Positions 15,887 through 24,686 are shown, numbered from the stretch's first letter. The stretch: DNA of 56,538 bases from Prolixibacteraceae bacterium (GCA_003457135.1 DMSQ01000013.1:271735-328272), one strand, 5' to 3'. Notes: generated from the sequence alone by a model not told the origin. Numbers and translations: made by a program.

Positions 15887-18220
15887 TTAGCTTACAACCA
15901 CCACCTCATGATCCAAAATTGAATCAATCGTGAACTGAACCCATCCTTTTTCGACCTTACCTGAAATCTTCTGATCCGACACCAGCAACTGCAGACTCCT
16001 GCCACGCACATCTTCCGGCAATTTGACCCGAACCTTTACCGGACCAATTGGAATATATTCATCAGTGGGTTGGCGCCATGTTCCGGCGCTGGTCAGGTTG
16101 ACCAAATGCAAAATCAGACGACCTTTTTGCTGGTACATATTGCAATCAACCAGTCCCGCACACTCAACAGCCAGCGGGATGTTGTCTTTTGATGCCCAGC
16201 GAATGAGGTTTGCCAGCAGGTTACCATGGTCAGGGAGATTGTAACGGCCAAACTGCCGGTCGAGATCGGCGGGTAGATAAGCGACGCGGCCACCACCTGA
16301 ACTTGTGTTCAGGATTAAGCCCGGAATATCTGTTTTCGGTTCGCGCATCCAGGCTGTTTCCGGAGGATAAATCGGAAATGGTGGAATAAATGTCATCAGT
16401 ACTTCTGTACTGGAGTCAATTTTCACGGGATCAAGAAAGCCTCCGAAAGAGAGAATATCCGTTTCGTCAAATCCTTTTAGTACCGGGTGACGGTCGCCGC
16501 TATCCTGGGGTTCCAGACCGGTTTGCGGACCGTCAAAATTTCTGCGGAGTTCAGGAGTGAGACGGAGGTAGGTGTGATAGGTTTCTCCGGCTCTTTTCCG
16601 GAGCGGTGCAACTGAATTTCCGGAATGCTGGTTTTCCAAATGGGCGCCAAACAAATCACCCAAGGCATAATCTGAACGACGATTGCCCCATTCGTCGTAT
16701 AAACTGCTTTCACCGGTAGCCAGCAAACCTCCGTCACCTTCAGCAAATCGTTTTACAGAAGCAATCTGGCTATCCGTCATAAGACCAAGATTGGGAAGTA
16801 CCAACAGGGAAAGGTTCTTTGCTTCGCGGGCGATGTGATCGGCATGTACCGGCAGATAAGGAATCCTTGCCCGGATAAGAGCCTGTATGATTCCGCGCCA
16901 GGGAAGTTCCACCATCAGATCGGTTTCATCGCGCCCGTAGAAATCCATGTTTTGCTGCGACCAGACCACACCAACCGTTGCAACCGGTTTACGGTTGATC
17001 AGGAATTCTTCATTGACTTTATGCCACCGGAAAATCGGGCCGGCGGTATGGTAAATGCGGCGATCTTCATGTGAAGCGCCAACATAATGCCACCAGGGCT
17101 GAATTCCGCCTGCCATTCCTTCAATCATCCACATCCGGGCTTCGGCAACAGGTTTACTTGCCAGCCGGAAAGTAGGCCTTCCCATCTGGTACTGGGCCAT
17201 ACTTTCAGGAATGAGTTTGTCCCATCCCAGCAGACCATGAATGAGCTTACCTGTATCTGCATTTTGCTGAAAACCATCCGCATCGCTGCGCGCCTGTGAG
17301 TCCAGCATGATGATGCCGGCACGCTTGCATATCTCTTTGTAGTCGCGAAAACTCCTCGACTGTCCGCTGATTGAGCTGCCGTTCATGCCCGACCAGATGC
17401 AGTCCGGACCTCCGGCTGCTTTTGTGGTACGGTTATTCAAATCCCATATTTCCAGTCTTCGATCGTAATTCCATCTGATCCATTCGCGGTAAACCTGATC
17501 GTCCCAGTTTTTAACCAGCGGAATTTCATGTCCAGCTTTCTCCTGGAATCTCTTTTTACAATTCTCACAGTAACAGACCGAATCGCGGCCAAGTCCGCTC
17601 CAACTGTTATCGGTGAAACCTTCAGGATGATAAAGGTTTGAAACTTCGGTCAGGATTGATGGAATGTGTTCGTTATAGTACGGGCTATTGACGCAGGTAA
17701 TAAAAAGTTCGCCGGCTTTGTATGGTTTCCCAGCGGCGTCGATGGCAAACCAATCGGGATGAGCTTTGTAGAACTCTTCATGAGCACGGTTGGAATCCAT
17801 CCGGGCAAACACAATCAGGCCATCTTCGTGGGCAGCACGGCATAAATCGCCGAATAGGTCACGGCCTTCCAAAAACTGCGCCTGCCTGTGAAGCGGCACT
17901 TTGCTTGGATAATAAGCCACAATTCCGCCAGCATTAACTATGATCCCTTGTGTCTGGGTGTCTTTCCAGTGTTTACGCCACCAGGCAATGTTGTAATGAG
18001 CAGGGTCTTTTTCTGTAATGTTGGTTTGCCCCCAGCGGGTTATGCGACGGTACCAGGGTATTTCGGCAGTAGTTTCTTTTTTATTGAAGGGGTTAAATGC
18101 TCCGAATGTCAGATCAGCAGAAGCAAGAAGTACCGATGCGGCGGCAGTTTTCTTCAGGAATGACCGGCGGGTATGGCTTCCGTAAGGATTAGCCAAATGG
18201 TTTAATTCTGATTTGCTCAT
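15887..18220 (-). CDS. Tat-exported glycoside-hydrolase-like protein (GHL6/GH42-like barrel with trimerisation-like domain)
   Basis: A 777-residue protein with twin arginines at 18-19 followed by Ser-Phe-Leu-Lys-Lys and a hydrophobic stretch, so Tat export is likely. Residues about 55-390 look like the TIM barrel of the hypothetical glycosyl hydrolase 6 / GH42-like group: an Ala-Gly-Gly-Ile-Val-Ala-Tyr-Tyr-Pro strand at 97-105, and a Cys216-x-Cys218-x2-Cys221 group that resembles the zinc-binding loop of GH42 enzymes. Residues about 410-600 resemble a beta-galactosidase trimerisation (glutamine-amidotransferase-like) domain with LLVLPNLG and GGLLATGE strands. A beta-rich C-terminus follows. 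It is a paralogue of the gene just upstream (18245-20404), 24 bases away on the same strand. The substrate cannot be inferred, and the catalytic acids were not assigned with certainty. Confidence 0.75.
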   Translation of the reverse strand: MSKSELNHLANPYGSHTRRSFLKKTAAASVLLASADLTFGAFNPFNKKETTAEIPWYRRITRWGQTNITEKDPAHYNIAWWRKHWKDTQTQGIIVNAGGIVAYYPSKVPLHRQAQFLEGRDLFGDLCRAAHEDGLIVFARMDSNRAHEEFYKAHPDWFAIDAAGKPYKAGELFITCVNSPYYNEHIPSILTEVSNLYHPEGFTDNSWSGLGRDSVCYCENCKKRFQEKAGHEIPLVKNWDDQVYREWIRWNYDRRLEIWDLNNRTTKAAGGPDCIWSGMNGSSISGQSRSFRDYKEICKRAGIIMLDSQARSDADGFQQNADTGKLIHGLLGWDKLIPESMAQYQMGRPTFRLASKPVAEARMWMIEGMAGGIQPWWHYVGASHEDRRIYHTAGPIFRWHKVNEEFLINRKPVATVGVVWSQQNMDFYGRDETDLMVELPWRGIIQALIRARIPYLPVHADHIAREAKNLSLLVLPNLGLMTDSQIASVKRFAEGDGGLLATGESSLYDEWGNRRSDYALGDLFGAHLENQHSGNSVAPLRKRAGETYHTYLRLTPELRRNFDGPQTGLEPQDSGDRHPVLKGFDETDILSFGGFLDPVKIDSSTEVLMTFIPPFPIYPPETAWMREPKTDIPGLILNTSSGGGRVAYLPADLDRQFGRYNLPDHGNLLANLIRWASKDNIPLAVECAGLVDCNMYQQKGRLILHLVNLTSAGTWRQPTDEYIPIGPVKVRVKLPEDVRGRSLQLLVSDQKISGKVEKGWVQFTIDSILDHEVVVVS

Positions 18221-18244
18221 TGTTTACGTTTCGGTTAATACAGT

Positions 18245-20404
18245 TTATAAATCTATTCCTATGATCTCATGATCCTGAATCTGTGGCACATGGAGGAATA
18301 TCTTACCGGCATTGATTCTAAAATCAGCTTTCTGTCCGCTTGCCAAAAGCTGAACCTGCTGTACCTTGGTTCCTTCAGGAATATTAATGCTGACCTGCTG
18401 ATCAACCGGAATAAATTCCCTGAACGGACCTTTCATCATCATCGGATTAGTCAGGTTTACCAGGTGAACGGTCATGGAATTCGACTGTCGCCAGACGGTG
18501 ACATCAACTATCCCGGGACCTTTCACTTCAACAATTGGTTCTTCCTGAAGCGCCCAGCGGATGGTATTTCGCAAAAGTTTACCATGATCGGCGCTCATGA
18601 TTTGCCAGAATGTCCGGTCAATATCTCCGGGGAAATAGGCAATCCGCCCTTTGCCAACATCGCGCAGGTAAAGTTCCCGGATGTCAGTTTCCGGAACACG
18701 CGGGTAAACATCTTCCATCGGAAGGTCGGGATAAGTCGGGATCAAAGTTACCGGTTCAGGAAATGACAATTTCGGAACAACCTTCACCTGATGAATGGTA
18801 TTAATGATCCGGTAGGCATCTTCCAGACCTTTTAATACCGGATGAAACTGATTGGTTTCCGAATCTTCCTTCAGGCGCAGGTAGCTGTTTTGCATCGGAC
18901 CTTCTACATTCTGATCAAAAGAAACCCCAAACAGATCGGCCAATCCGAATTCTGATCTTCGCTGGCCATTTTCATCATATAGCGAAGTCTCGAAAGTAGC
19001 CAGAATACTTCCTCCGCTTTCAACAAATTTCCGGAGCTGATCGCACTGTCCCGCTGAAAGCGCAGCGATATTAGGCAATATCAGCAGTTTAAAGAGTTTC
19101 AGGTGTTCCAGATCAAGCAGCCGGTCGTTCACCATTTCAAAAGGCATCCGGTCTTCGATCAGCGCGTGGTACATCCCTAGCGCATGATCACCATTTTTTT
19201 GCTGCCAGGCCTCTTTGCCGTAATTTCGGTTCTGTTCAGAGAAGACCATTCCCACCCGAGCCATCGGTGCCGTGTTCCGCAGATACCGCTCATTTCGGTA
19301 ATGGAGCTGGTATATCTGATCCACGATATCGAGCCATCGTTTGTCATACAAAACACCGGAGAATTTAGTGAACCACGGTCGCATTCCATTGGCAGTACCT
19401 TCGGCAACCCAAATCCGGATTTCGGCTTCGGTCTGAACAGAATCTTTCCAGCGGTATTGTTCTTCAACGCCAACGCTGAAAATTCCGCCCAGCGGTTTCA
19501 TTCCGATCGAAGCCCGTAATTCTTTGGCTCCTTTGCCGTTCGACCAGGGCGGAATTACGCCGCTTCGCGCCTGATGGTCTGTAAAGACGATATCTGACAA
19601 CTGACCAGTCACTACTTTATCAGGAAAACCATTCGGTATAAACCGTGAAGTTGAATTTCCCTTGCGGATTACGTTGTCCCACAAAATCCAAAGTTCTTTT
19701 AGCCTAAAGGTATTCCATTCATCGTATTTTTGCCAAACCGGATCGAAACGGTTGACAGAACGGGGTAGATCGAATCCGGAATACTCTTTGAAGTTGCGTG
19801 TGCAGTGTTCGCAATAACAGATTCCATGTCCGGCCCAGCGGTTCGAGAAAATTCCGTCAGGCTGGTACCGATCCATAATCTCCTGATGCACTTTGGTCAT
19901 AAACTCAAAATTGTACGGCCCCAGGGCGCAGGTCACCCACAAATCCCTGTTCGCCCAATGACGGCGTTTCTCCCCGTTGGCTGTTACTGCAATCCAGTCG
20001 GGATGGGCGTCGAGCACATTTTGCCGGACTGCATGGGGATCGGTGCGGGCAATGATGGACATATTCATTTTCCGGCAACCTTCAACCAGATAACCAAATG
20101 GATCGGAGTTGCCGAGCCAGTCGCTGCGGTGATGCAACGGCACATCGGTTGGGTAATAGGCCACCACACCACCGGCGCTCAGCGTTGTGCCATCGGCATG
20201 AATCCGCTTGAAAAAACTTAGCCAGAAATCGGGATCGAACCTTCCGGGGTCATTTTCTACGAGTGTAAGCTGCGCCCACCGCATGGGGCGGTCGAACCAG
20301 GTTTGTTCCGCCGGACTTCTGAAACCGGCAAGAACTGAAGACTCGGCGACAACAACTGCACCTGCAATTACTGAGGTGGACCTGATGAAATTTCTCCTAT
20401 CCAT
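18245..20404 (-). CDS. Tat-exported glycoside-hydrolase-like protein, paralogue of the next gene
   Basis: Same architecture as the neighbour at 15887-18220: Tat signal, GHL6/GH42-like barrel, trimerisation-like domain, beta C-terminus. I set the start at 20404 because the protein then begins Met-Asp-Arg-Arg-Asn-Phe-Ile-Arg, a textbook Tat motif at the extreme N-terminus. A start at 20434 would add ten residues without purpose. Shared marks are the AGGVVAYYP strand, the HPDW motif, the Cys196-x-Cys198-x2-Cys201 group, and the LLILPNIAALS and GGSILATFETSLYDENG segments. With 719 residues it is slightly shorter. It is the first gene of the minus-strand set, 142 bases from the divergent secreted-protein gene at 20547, so the two directions may share a control region. 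Tandem duplication followed by divergence is the likely origin. Confidence 0.75.
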   Translation of the reverse strand: MDRRNFIRSTSVIAGAVVVAESSVLAGFRSPAEQTWFDRPMRWAQLTLVENDPGRFDPDFWLSFFKRIHADGTTLSAGGVVAYYPTDVPLHHRSDWLGNSDPFGYLVEGCRKMNMSIIARTDPHAVRQNVLDAHPDWIAVTANGEKRRHWANRDLWVTCALGPYNFEFMTKVHQEIMDRYQPDGIFSNRWAGHGICYCEHCTRNFKEYSGFDLPRSVNRFDPVWQKYDEWNTFRLKELWILWDNVIRKGNSTSRFIPNGFPDKVVTGQLSDIVFTDHQARSGVIPPWSNGKGAKELRASIGMKPLGGIFSVGVEEQYRWKDSVQTEAEIRIWVAEGTANGMRPWFTKFSGVLYDKRWLDIVDQIYQLHYRNERYLRNTAPMARVGMVFSEQNRNYGKEAWQQKNGDHALGMYHALIEDRMPFEMVNDRLLDLEHLKLFKLLILPNIAALSAGQCDQLRKFVESGGSILATFETSLYDENGQRRSEFGLADLFGVSFDQNVEGPMQNSYLRLKEDSETNQFHPVLKGLEDAYRIINTIHQVKVVPKLSFPEPVTLIPTYPDLPMEDVYPRVPETDIRELYLRDVGKGRIAYFPGDIDRTFWQIMSADHGKLLRNTIRWALQEEPIVEVKGPGIVDVTVWRQSNSMTVHLVNLTNPMMMKGPFREFIPVDQQVSINIPEGTKVQQVQLLASGQKADFRINAGKIFLHVPQIQDHEIIGIDL

Positions 20405-20474
20405 AATCTGAAATTTATGGTCAAAAGTTACCAAAATAATTAGGTAATAATTCCAGATATCGAAATCATTATTC

Positions 20475-20506
20475 TTTCTATAAATCCTCCGAAATAGTTA
20501 CCTTTG
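20475..20506 (+). promoter_or_regulatory. Candidate promoter for the secreted protein-RraA pair
   Basis: TTTC at 20475-20478, a 20-base spacer, then TACCTTTG at 20499-20506, a full match to the TAnnTTTG -7 consensus. The start of transcription would fall near 20513, about 34 bases before the ATG at 20547. Confidence 0.55.
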
Positions 20507-20546
20507 GTAGTGTTCTAAGTTAAATCAATAACCTAAATGAAAAAAA

Positions 20547-21083
20547 ATGAAAAAAAATGATGAAAATTTTCGAATTGTTAGATCGGTCAGGCGGCTATTT
20601 GTAATGACATTCATGTTGGCTTTTATGGTGCCTGTCGTGTCAAATGCGCAATCAGGGAAGGTTGACTTCTCAGGTAGCTGGACATTAAATGCAGAGAAAA
20701 GTATTGTAGGCGAGGGTTTTGGGCAGCGAATGGGTGGTGGTAATTTTGTTTCTACGCAGGAAGCTAATCTTTTGACAGTTGTTAGAACAAGAACCAACCA
20801 GAATGGTGAGACTGTTACCACAACCTCGAAGTATTCCCTCGATGGAAAAGAGAGTATTAATACATCAACCAGAGGCGAAAGTAAGTCAGTTGCAACATGG
20901 TCGGCTGATGGCAAAGCGCTTACGATTGAAACTTCACGAACTTTTGACATGAACGGCGAATCCAGGACAATGAAGTCGTCCGAAGTGTGGACCCTTACCG
21001 ATGCAAAAACACTTTCGGTTCAAACTTCATTTACAACACCAGACGGTGAGCAAAAATCAACCAGAGTTTACGATAAGCAATAA
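20547..21083 (+). CDS. Small secreted protein of unknown function
   Basis: A 178-residue protein with a signal peptide (basic start, hydrophobic stretch about 17-33, Ala-Gln cleavage near 35). The mature part begins Val-Asp-Phe-Ser-Gly-Ser-Trp-Thr-Leu-Asn, a motif typical of small lipocalin-like beta-barrel proteins of unknown role. The rest alternates Thr/Ser-rich strands (TVVRTRTNQNG, TLTDAKTLSVQTSF), consistent with an all-beta fold. An ATG ten bases upstream runs into a stop after seven codons, so 20547 is the start. The RraA-family gene follows after only seven bases, so they are surely co-transcribed. No enzyme motif is visible. Confidence 0.75.
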   Translation: MKKNDENFRIVRSVRRLFVMTFMLAFMVPVVSNAQSGKVDFSGSWTLNAEKSIVGEGFGQRMGGGNFVSTQEANLLTVVRTRTNQNGETVTTTSKYSLDGKESINTSTRGESKSVATWSADGKALTIETSRTFDMNGESRTMKSSEVWTLTDAKTLSVQTSFTTPDGEQKSTRVYDKQ

Positions 21084-21090
21084 AAAAAAC

Positions 21091-21924
21091 ATGAAAAATT
21101 TCAAATTTCTTATTTTGTTTCTTTTTGCCATTATGGGCGCTGCTTCATTTGCCCAGGGGCCAGATAAGGCATCACTGGCAAAAGGAATGAATTTCATCGA
21201 AACCAAAACGTATTCTGCCGAAGAAGATGCCCAAATTCTGGAATTGTATAAAGACCTGCGTGTGGCCGATGTATCGGATGGTTTGGATATGGTCGGCTTA
21301 CCGGGCACAGGATTGGTCAATCCGGATATTCATGCCGACTGGATTGACCTGAAAGATTTTGCCCATGTTTTCCGGGGAATAGCTGTTACTGCCCGGTATG
21401 TTCCCACGCAAAAGCCTGCCCTGCCTGCTCCTGGTGAAGATTTTGCCAAATGGGAAGGTAATTTTTACAATGCCTATTCGAATGAGGCTTTTACTGCATT
21501 GATCAGACCCGGAACTGCTGTTGTGATTGACGATGTAGAAGACCGCGACATTGGCTCAATTGGCTCGAATAACATCCTGTTCTGGCATAAGCTGGGCGCG
21601 GTTGGAGTGGTTACCGATGCAGGCTCGCGCGATACCGACGAAGTTGGGCTCGAAAGGATTCCGCTTTACCTGCGTAAAAAAGGACGCGGAATTCGTCCCG
21701 GAAGAAATGAGATTGAATCGGTCAACCGTCCGGTATCCATTGGTGGCGTACTGGTATGTCCGGGTGATATAGTGGTGGGCGATGGCGATGGCATTGTTGT
21801 TGTGCCCCGTGCAGTTGCCGTACAGGTGGCCAAATATGCCAGCGGAATTTTAACAAAAGACAAAGCTGGTAGAAAGGGCCTGTACGAAAGTTTAGGCCGT
21901 CCGCTGGATAAAACGGTGAAATAA
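21091..21924 (+). CDS. Secreted RraA-family protein (4-hydroxy-4-methyl-2-oxoglutarate aldolase-like)
   Basis: I place the start at 21091 because Met-Lys-Asn-Phe-Lys followed by a hydrophobic stretch and Phe-Ala-Gln makes a clean signal peptide; the frame extends upstream only by overlapping the preceding gene. The protein has 277 residues. The RraA fold is recognised from LRVADVSDGLD, IDDVEDRDIGSIGSNN, VGVVTDAGSRDTDEV (the Arg-Asp pair that binds metal and pyruvate-type substrates in the aldolases) and PGDIVVGDGDGIVVVP. Relatives cleave or decarboxylate short 2-oxo acids, or inhibit RNase E in proteobacteria. A secreted copy cannot act on RNase E, so an enzymatic role on an oxo-acid is more likely. 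It is placed opposite the exported enolase and glycoside-hydrolase genes, suggesting a shared pathway. Confidence 0.85.
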   Translation: MKNFKFLILFLFAIMGAASFAQGPDKASLAKGMNFIETKTYSAEEDAQILELYKDLRVADVSDGLDMVGLPGTGLVNPDIHADWIDLKDFAHVFRGIAVTARYVPTQKPALPAPGEDFAKWEGNFYNAYSNEAFTALIRPGTAVVIDDVEDRDIGSIGSNNILFWHKLGAVGVVTDAGSRDTDEVGLERIPLYLRKKGRGIRPGRNEIESVNRPVSIGGVLVCPGDIVVGDGDGIVVVPRAVAVQVAKYASGILTKDKAGRKGLYESLGRPLDKTVK

Positions 21925-21953
21925 CCAGGTTCATCACCTAATGATATCAATCA

Positions 21954-21987
21954 ACTGACGGGGTGACTTTCGAGTCACCCCGTCAGT
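21954..21987. terminator. Strong hairpin between convergent genes
   Basis: A 15-bp perfect stem (21954-21968 with 21973-21987; ACTGACGGGGTGACT and its complement) closed by a TTCG tetraloop. It lies between the convergent RraA-family and HMA genes. It lacks a long T tract on either side (GGTTTG on one, TTGATTG on the other), so it may work as a bidirectional terminator or mRNA 3' end protector. Confidence 0.7.
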
Positions 21988-21998
21988 GGTTTGAAAAA

Positions 21999-22301
21999 CT
22001 ATTTCGAGGCAACTACGTATCCCCGGCCTTCAATGGCTTTCGAAATTTCTGCCAGATTGGTTTTGTTTGAATCGAAACGGACAAAGGTTGTAGAATCTTT
22101 GTAATTGGCACTAATGCTGTCGATACCAGCCAGAACATTTACTCCTTTGGCGATGGATGTTTCACATTCGTCACAATGCATGCCTTCAACCCTCAGGCTG
22201 ACTTCAACCATAACCAGTTCAGTTTTTTCCTTTGGCGCTTGTTTAGGCCCACAGGCTGCCAGGCTTATTACAAGAGCGGCGATCAGGATAAATGGTTTCA
22301 T
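21999..22301 (-). CDS. Periplasmic heavy-metal-associated (HMA) lipoprotein
   Basis: A 100-residue protein with a lipoprotein signal (Leu-Ala-Ala-Cys17), then an HMA domain with the metal-binding Gly-Met-His-Cys43-Asp-Glu-Cys46. HMA domains bind Cu(I) or similar soft metals through the two Cys. The lipid anchor places it on the periplasmic side of a membrane. It is the last gene of the minus-strand oxidase cluster, 19 bases after the DUF302 gene, so a role in copper capture or delivery for the oxidases is a reasonable inference. Mercury binding is the alternative. Confidence 0.85.
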   Translation of the reverse strand: MKPFILIAALVISLAACGPKQAPKEKTELVMVEVSLRVEGMHCDECETSIAKGVNVLAGIDSISANYKDSTTFVRFDSNKTNLAEISKAIEGRGYVVASK

Positions 22302-22320
22302 TTGGATTTGATTTTATTTA

Positions 22321-22779
22321 CTATTTCACCACTGCTTTCAGGATATCTTCGCTGCCCTGGCCGGCTTCAACCATGGCCGATGCAGCTTTCCCTCCCAAAA
22401 GTCTGGCAATCAGACCGGCATTCATTCTTGAGATATAGGTTTTTCCGTTAGCATTTTCATAGATTGAGATCCGGCATGGCATGATTGCTGAAATATGCTG
22501 TGTGGCGCTTTCGCTGAGCACACGGGAGGCTATATCCGGTTTGCAAACTGAATAAACTTTTACTGGTTTAACTTCAAAACCTTTTCCGGCCAGAATTTGC
22601 TGAAGGTCGTACTGATGCGGTAAACTCCAGTTGTGTTCTTTGACCGATTCGGTGATTAACTCGGCGGTTTTGTCCATATCGTATTTGCTTTCACTTACAA
22701 TGAACATCAGTTTGGGGAAGACAAAAAGAATGACCAAACCAAAGATCACAATTCCTGAAAATAGTCCTGCTAAAAACAT
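22321..22779 (-). CDS. DUF302 domain protein, membrane anchored
   Basis: A 152-residue protein. The N-terminal hydrophobic segment (about 3-28) should anchor it in the membrane. The remainder fits the DUF302 fold: a Val-Lys-x-Val-x-Ser-Val-Cys-Lys-Pro strand, then MPCRISIYENANGKTYISRMN and a helical end. DUF302 proteins have no settled function; some lie beside sulfur or metal redox genes. Cys residues in SVCKP and MPCRI could bind a metal or heme. It lies between heme O synthase and the HMA lipoprotein in the respiratory cluster, which hints at a supporting role in oxidase assembly. Confidence 0.8.
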   Translation of the reverse strand: MFLAGLFSGIVIFGLVILFVFPKLMFIVSESKYDMDKTAELITESVKEHNWSLPHQYDLQQILAGKGFEVKPVKVYSVCKPDIASRVLSESATQHISAIMPCRISIYENANGKTYISRMNAGLIARLLGGKAASAMVEAGQGSEDILKAVVK

Positions 22780-22872
22780 AGTGTAGAATTTTTTAAGTAT
22801 GAAATTGAAACAGACAGATGGACGATTTGTTTATAGTATTTCTAACTAAAGGGCATATATGTAATTCATTCT

Positions 22873-23742
22873 TTAATACAGGCTGTCGAAAATCAAAATA
22901 ATCATCATTAAAAGATAGAGAAAGTTCAGTTTCAGAAATGATGACCGTACTTCGATGTCTTTTTTGATCAGAATGGCTGCTGTGAGCGAGAAAAGCAAAT
23001 AGAAAATATAAAGGAGCAATACGAACATGGCCGTTGAACTTTGTAAAACCGTGAGTGAAACGATGAGCGCCGTAGCTATAGTGGCCAATATCCAGGTAAA
23101 ACTCAGGCGTTTGATCTGGTTGTCGTTAAAAATGGAATGGAGGCTGGGAAATCCGGCCAGTTCATATTCTTTGCCAAACATGAGCAGCAACAGCCAGAAA
23201 TGAGGTATCTGTCCAATAAAAAAGAAAAGGGCAACCCAGAGTATTTGTCCGTTAGACCAGTCTCCCCCTCCTGCGAACCAACCAATATAGGGAGGCAACG
23301 CGCCAACCAGCGAACCCGGGACAACTGCAAATGCAGTTACTTTTTTAAGCGGGGTATAAATAATATTGTATGAAAGTAATGTCAGGAAACTTGTCAAAAA
23401 TACGATCATCGGGAAACTGGCGATCAAAATAAAAGCGCCATAGGCAAAGTATGCGAGAGCAATCCAAAAGGCAGCTTTGGGAGTGATTTTCCCTGAAGGG
23501 ATGGGCCGGTTTTTGGTCCTCGGCATCAATGCGTCAGTTTGATATTCCTGAAGGTGGTTGATGGCACCGGAACTGCACGACATCAGAAAAACTCCGAACA
23601 TCAACATCATGGCCTGTCCGTCTAATAAGCCTGTTTTCAATGCATATCCGGTATAGGCAGACAAAGCAATGGGCAAAGAAATACGAACTTTGCCCAATTC
23701 TAAAATTATTTTTATCCAGTATTGGATACTTGTTGTGGTCAT
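22873..23742 (-). CDS. ctaB: Heme O synthase (protoheme IX farnesyltransferase)
   Basis: Adds a farnesyl group to heme b, the first step towards the heme a of aa3 oxidases. It is a UbiA-family prenyltransferase with about nine membrane helices in 289 residues. The diphosphate/Mg-binding motif Asn-x3-Glu-x3-Asp-x3-Pro-Arg-Thr is seen in NHLQEYQTDALMPRTKNRP (about 62-80), and a second polar motif occurs near 180-200. The ATG overlaps the end of oxidase subunit II by four bases (ATGA), indicating translational coupling. No heme A synthase (ctaA) gene is present in the window. Confidence 0.93.
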   Translation of the reverse strand: MTTTSIQYWIKIILELGKVRISLPIALSAYTGYALKTGLLDGQAMMLMFGVFLMSCSSGAINHLQEYQTDALMPRTKNRPIPSGKITPKAAFWIALAYFAYGAFILIASFPMIVFLTSFLTLLSYNIIYTPLKKVTAFAVVPGSLVGALPPYIGWFAGGGDWSNGQILWVALFFFIGQIPHFWLLLLMFGKEYELAGFPSLHSIFNDNQIKRLSFTWILATIATALIVSLTVLQSSTAMFVLLLYIFYLLFSLTAAILIKKDIEVRSSFLKLNFLYLLMMIILIFDSLY

Positions 23743-24686
23743 TTAAGCGTCTTCAGGTATTCCGTAATTTGTTTCACATCGTCTTCCGACAATTGTCCGG
23801 TATAGGATAACATCAATCCTTTACTGAATCCTTTCACCACATCGGCATTAGGGTCAAAAATGGAGCGTTTAATGTATTCATCGTCAACAGTAAATTCACG
23901 TTCATTCCCGTCTGAGATAACTGTTGCCTGATGTCCATAAAGCCCCTTGAATGATGGACCGACCAATTTTGATCCGTCAACCGAATGGCAGGCAAAGCAG
24001 CCAATGTTTTTCATGATCCGTTTTCCGTTTTCAGTTGGCGAGTCAACTGCTGCAACATCTACCCGTTTGGTTGTATCTACATACCATTTGTTGAAATCGG
24101 TTTCGGGCATCACTTTTACCCAGTTGTACATGTAGGAGTGGTTCATTCCACAGTATTCGGTACAGAATAATTCGTAAATACCTTCCCGTTGGGGTATAAA
24201 CCATACAAATTTATCACGCCCCGGAACAACATCTTCTTTTACCCTGAACGAAGGAATGTAAAGGCTGTGTATCACATCGAGCGAAACCAGGTTCAGCTTT
24301 ACTGCCTTGTTCATCGGAACAAAAAGGGTATCGGTCTTTTTCCCGTTTTCATACTGAAAAGTAAAATTCCACATCCGGCCTGTAACCTGAATGTTAAAAC
24401 TGTCATCCGGGGCTTTTCGCATCGGAGCCCATCCGGCCCAACCATAGTAGAACATGACCAGAACCAGGATAGTAGGAATTACAGTCCAGATAATTTCGAG
24501 CTTGGTGCTACCCTTTATTTGAGTTGCCTGAGGGTTCTTTTTGTTGTTGTACTTGTATATGAAATACAACATGGTAAAAGTCAATCCGATCAGAAAAGCA
24601 AAGGAAATGCCTAAAATTAGTATAAAGGCCTTATCAACGCCGGTGACAAAATTTGAGGCATTTGTTGTAGATAATAGGATATACAT
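23739..24686 (-). CDS. coxB: Cytochrome c oxidase subunit II with fused cytochrome c domain (caa3 type)
   Basis: Accepts electrons and passes them through CuA to subunit I. Two membrane helices (about 18-45 and 64-84) precede the cupredoxin domain. The CuA ligands are all present: His140, Cys175, Glu177, Cys179, His183, Met186. Residues about 218-315 form a class I cytochrome c domain with Cys230-Phe-Ala-Cys233-His234 and a Met in GLMLSYTG as likely axial ligand. The fusion makes this a caa3-type enzyme, so electrons enter through a covalently attached heme c. The 315-residue length fits such fusions. Confidence 0.95.
   Translation of the reverse strand: MYILLSTTNASNFVTGVDKAFILILGISFAFLIGLTFTMLYFIYKYNNKKNPQATQIKGSTKLEIIWTVIPTILVLVMFYYGWAGWAPMRKAPDDSFNIQVTGRMWNFTFQYENGKKTDTLFVPMNKAVKLNLVSLDVIHSLYIPSFRVKEDVVPGRDKFVWFIPQREGIYELFCTEYCGMNHSYMYNWVKVMPETDFNKWYVDTTKRVDVAAVDSPTENGKRIMKNIGCFACHSVDGSKLVGPSFKGLYGHQATVISDGNEREFTVDDEYIKRSIFDPNADVVKGFSKGLMLSYTGQLSEDDVKQITEYLKTLK

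Noticed and set aside
21091..21924. RNase E activity regulator RraA
   Set aside because: The product has a signal peptide, so it cannot meet a cytoplasmic RNase; the aldolase-like role fits better.
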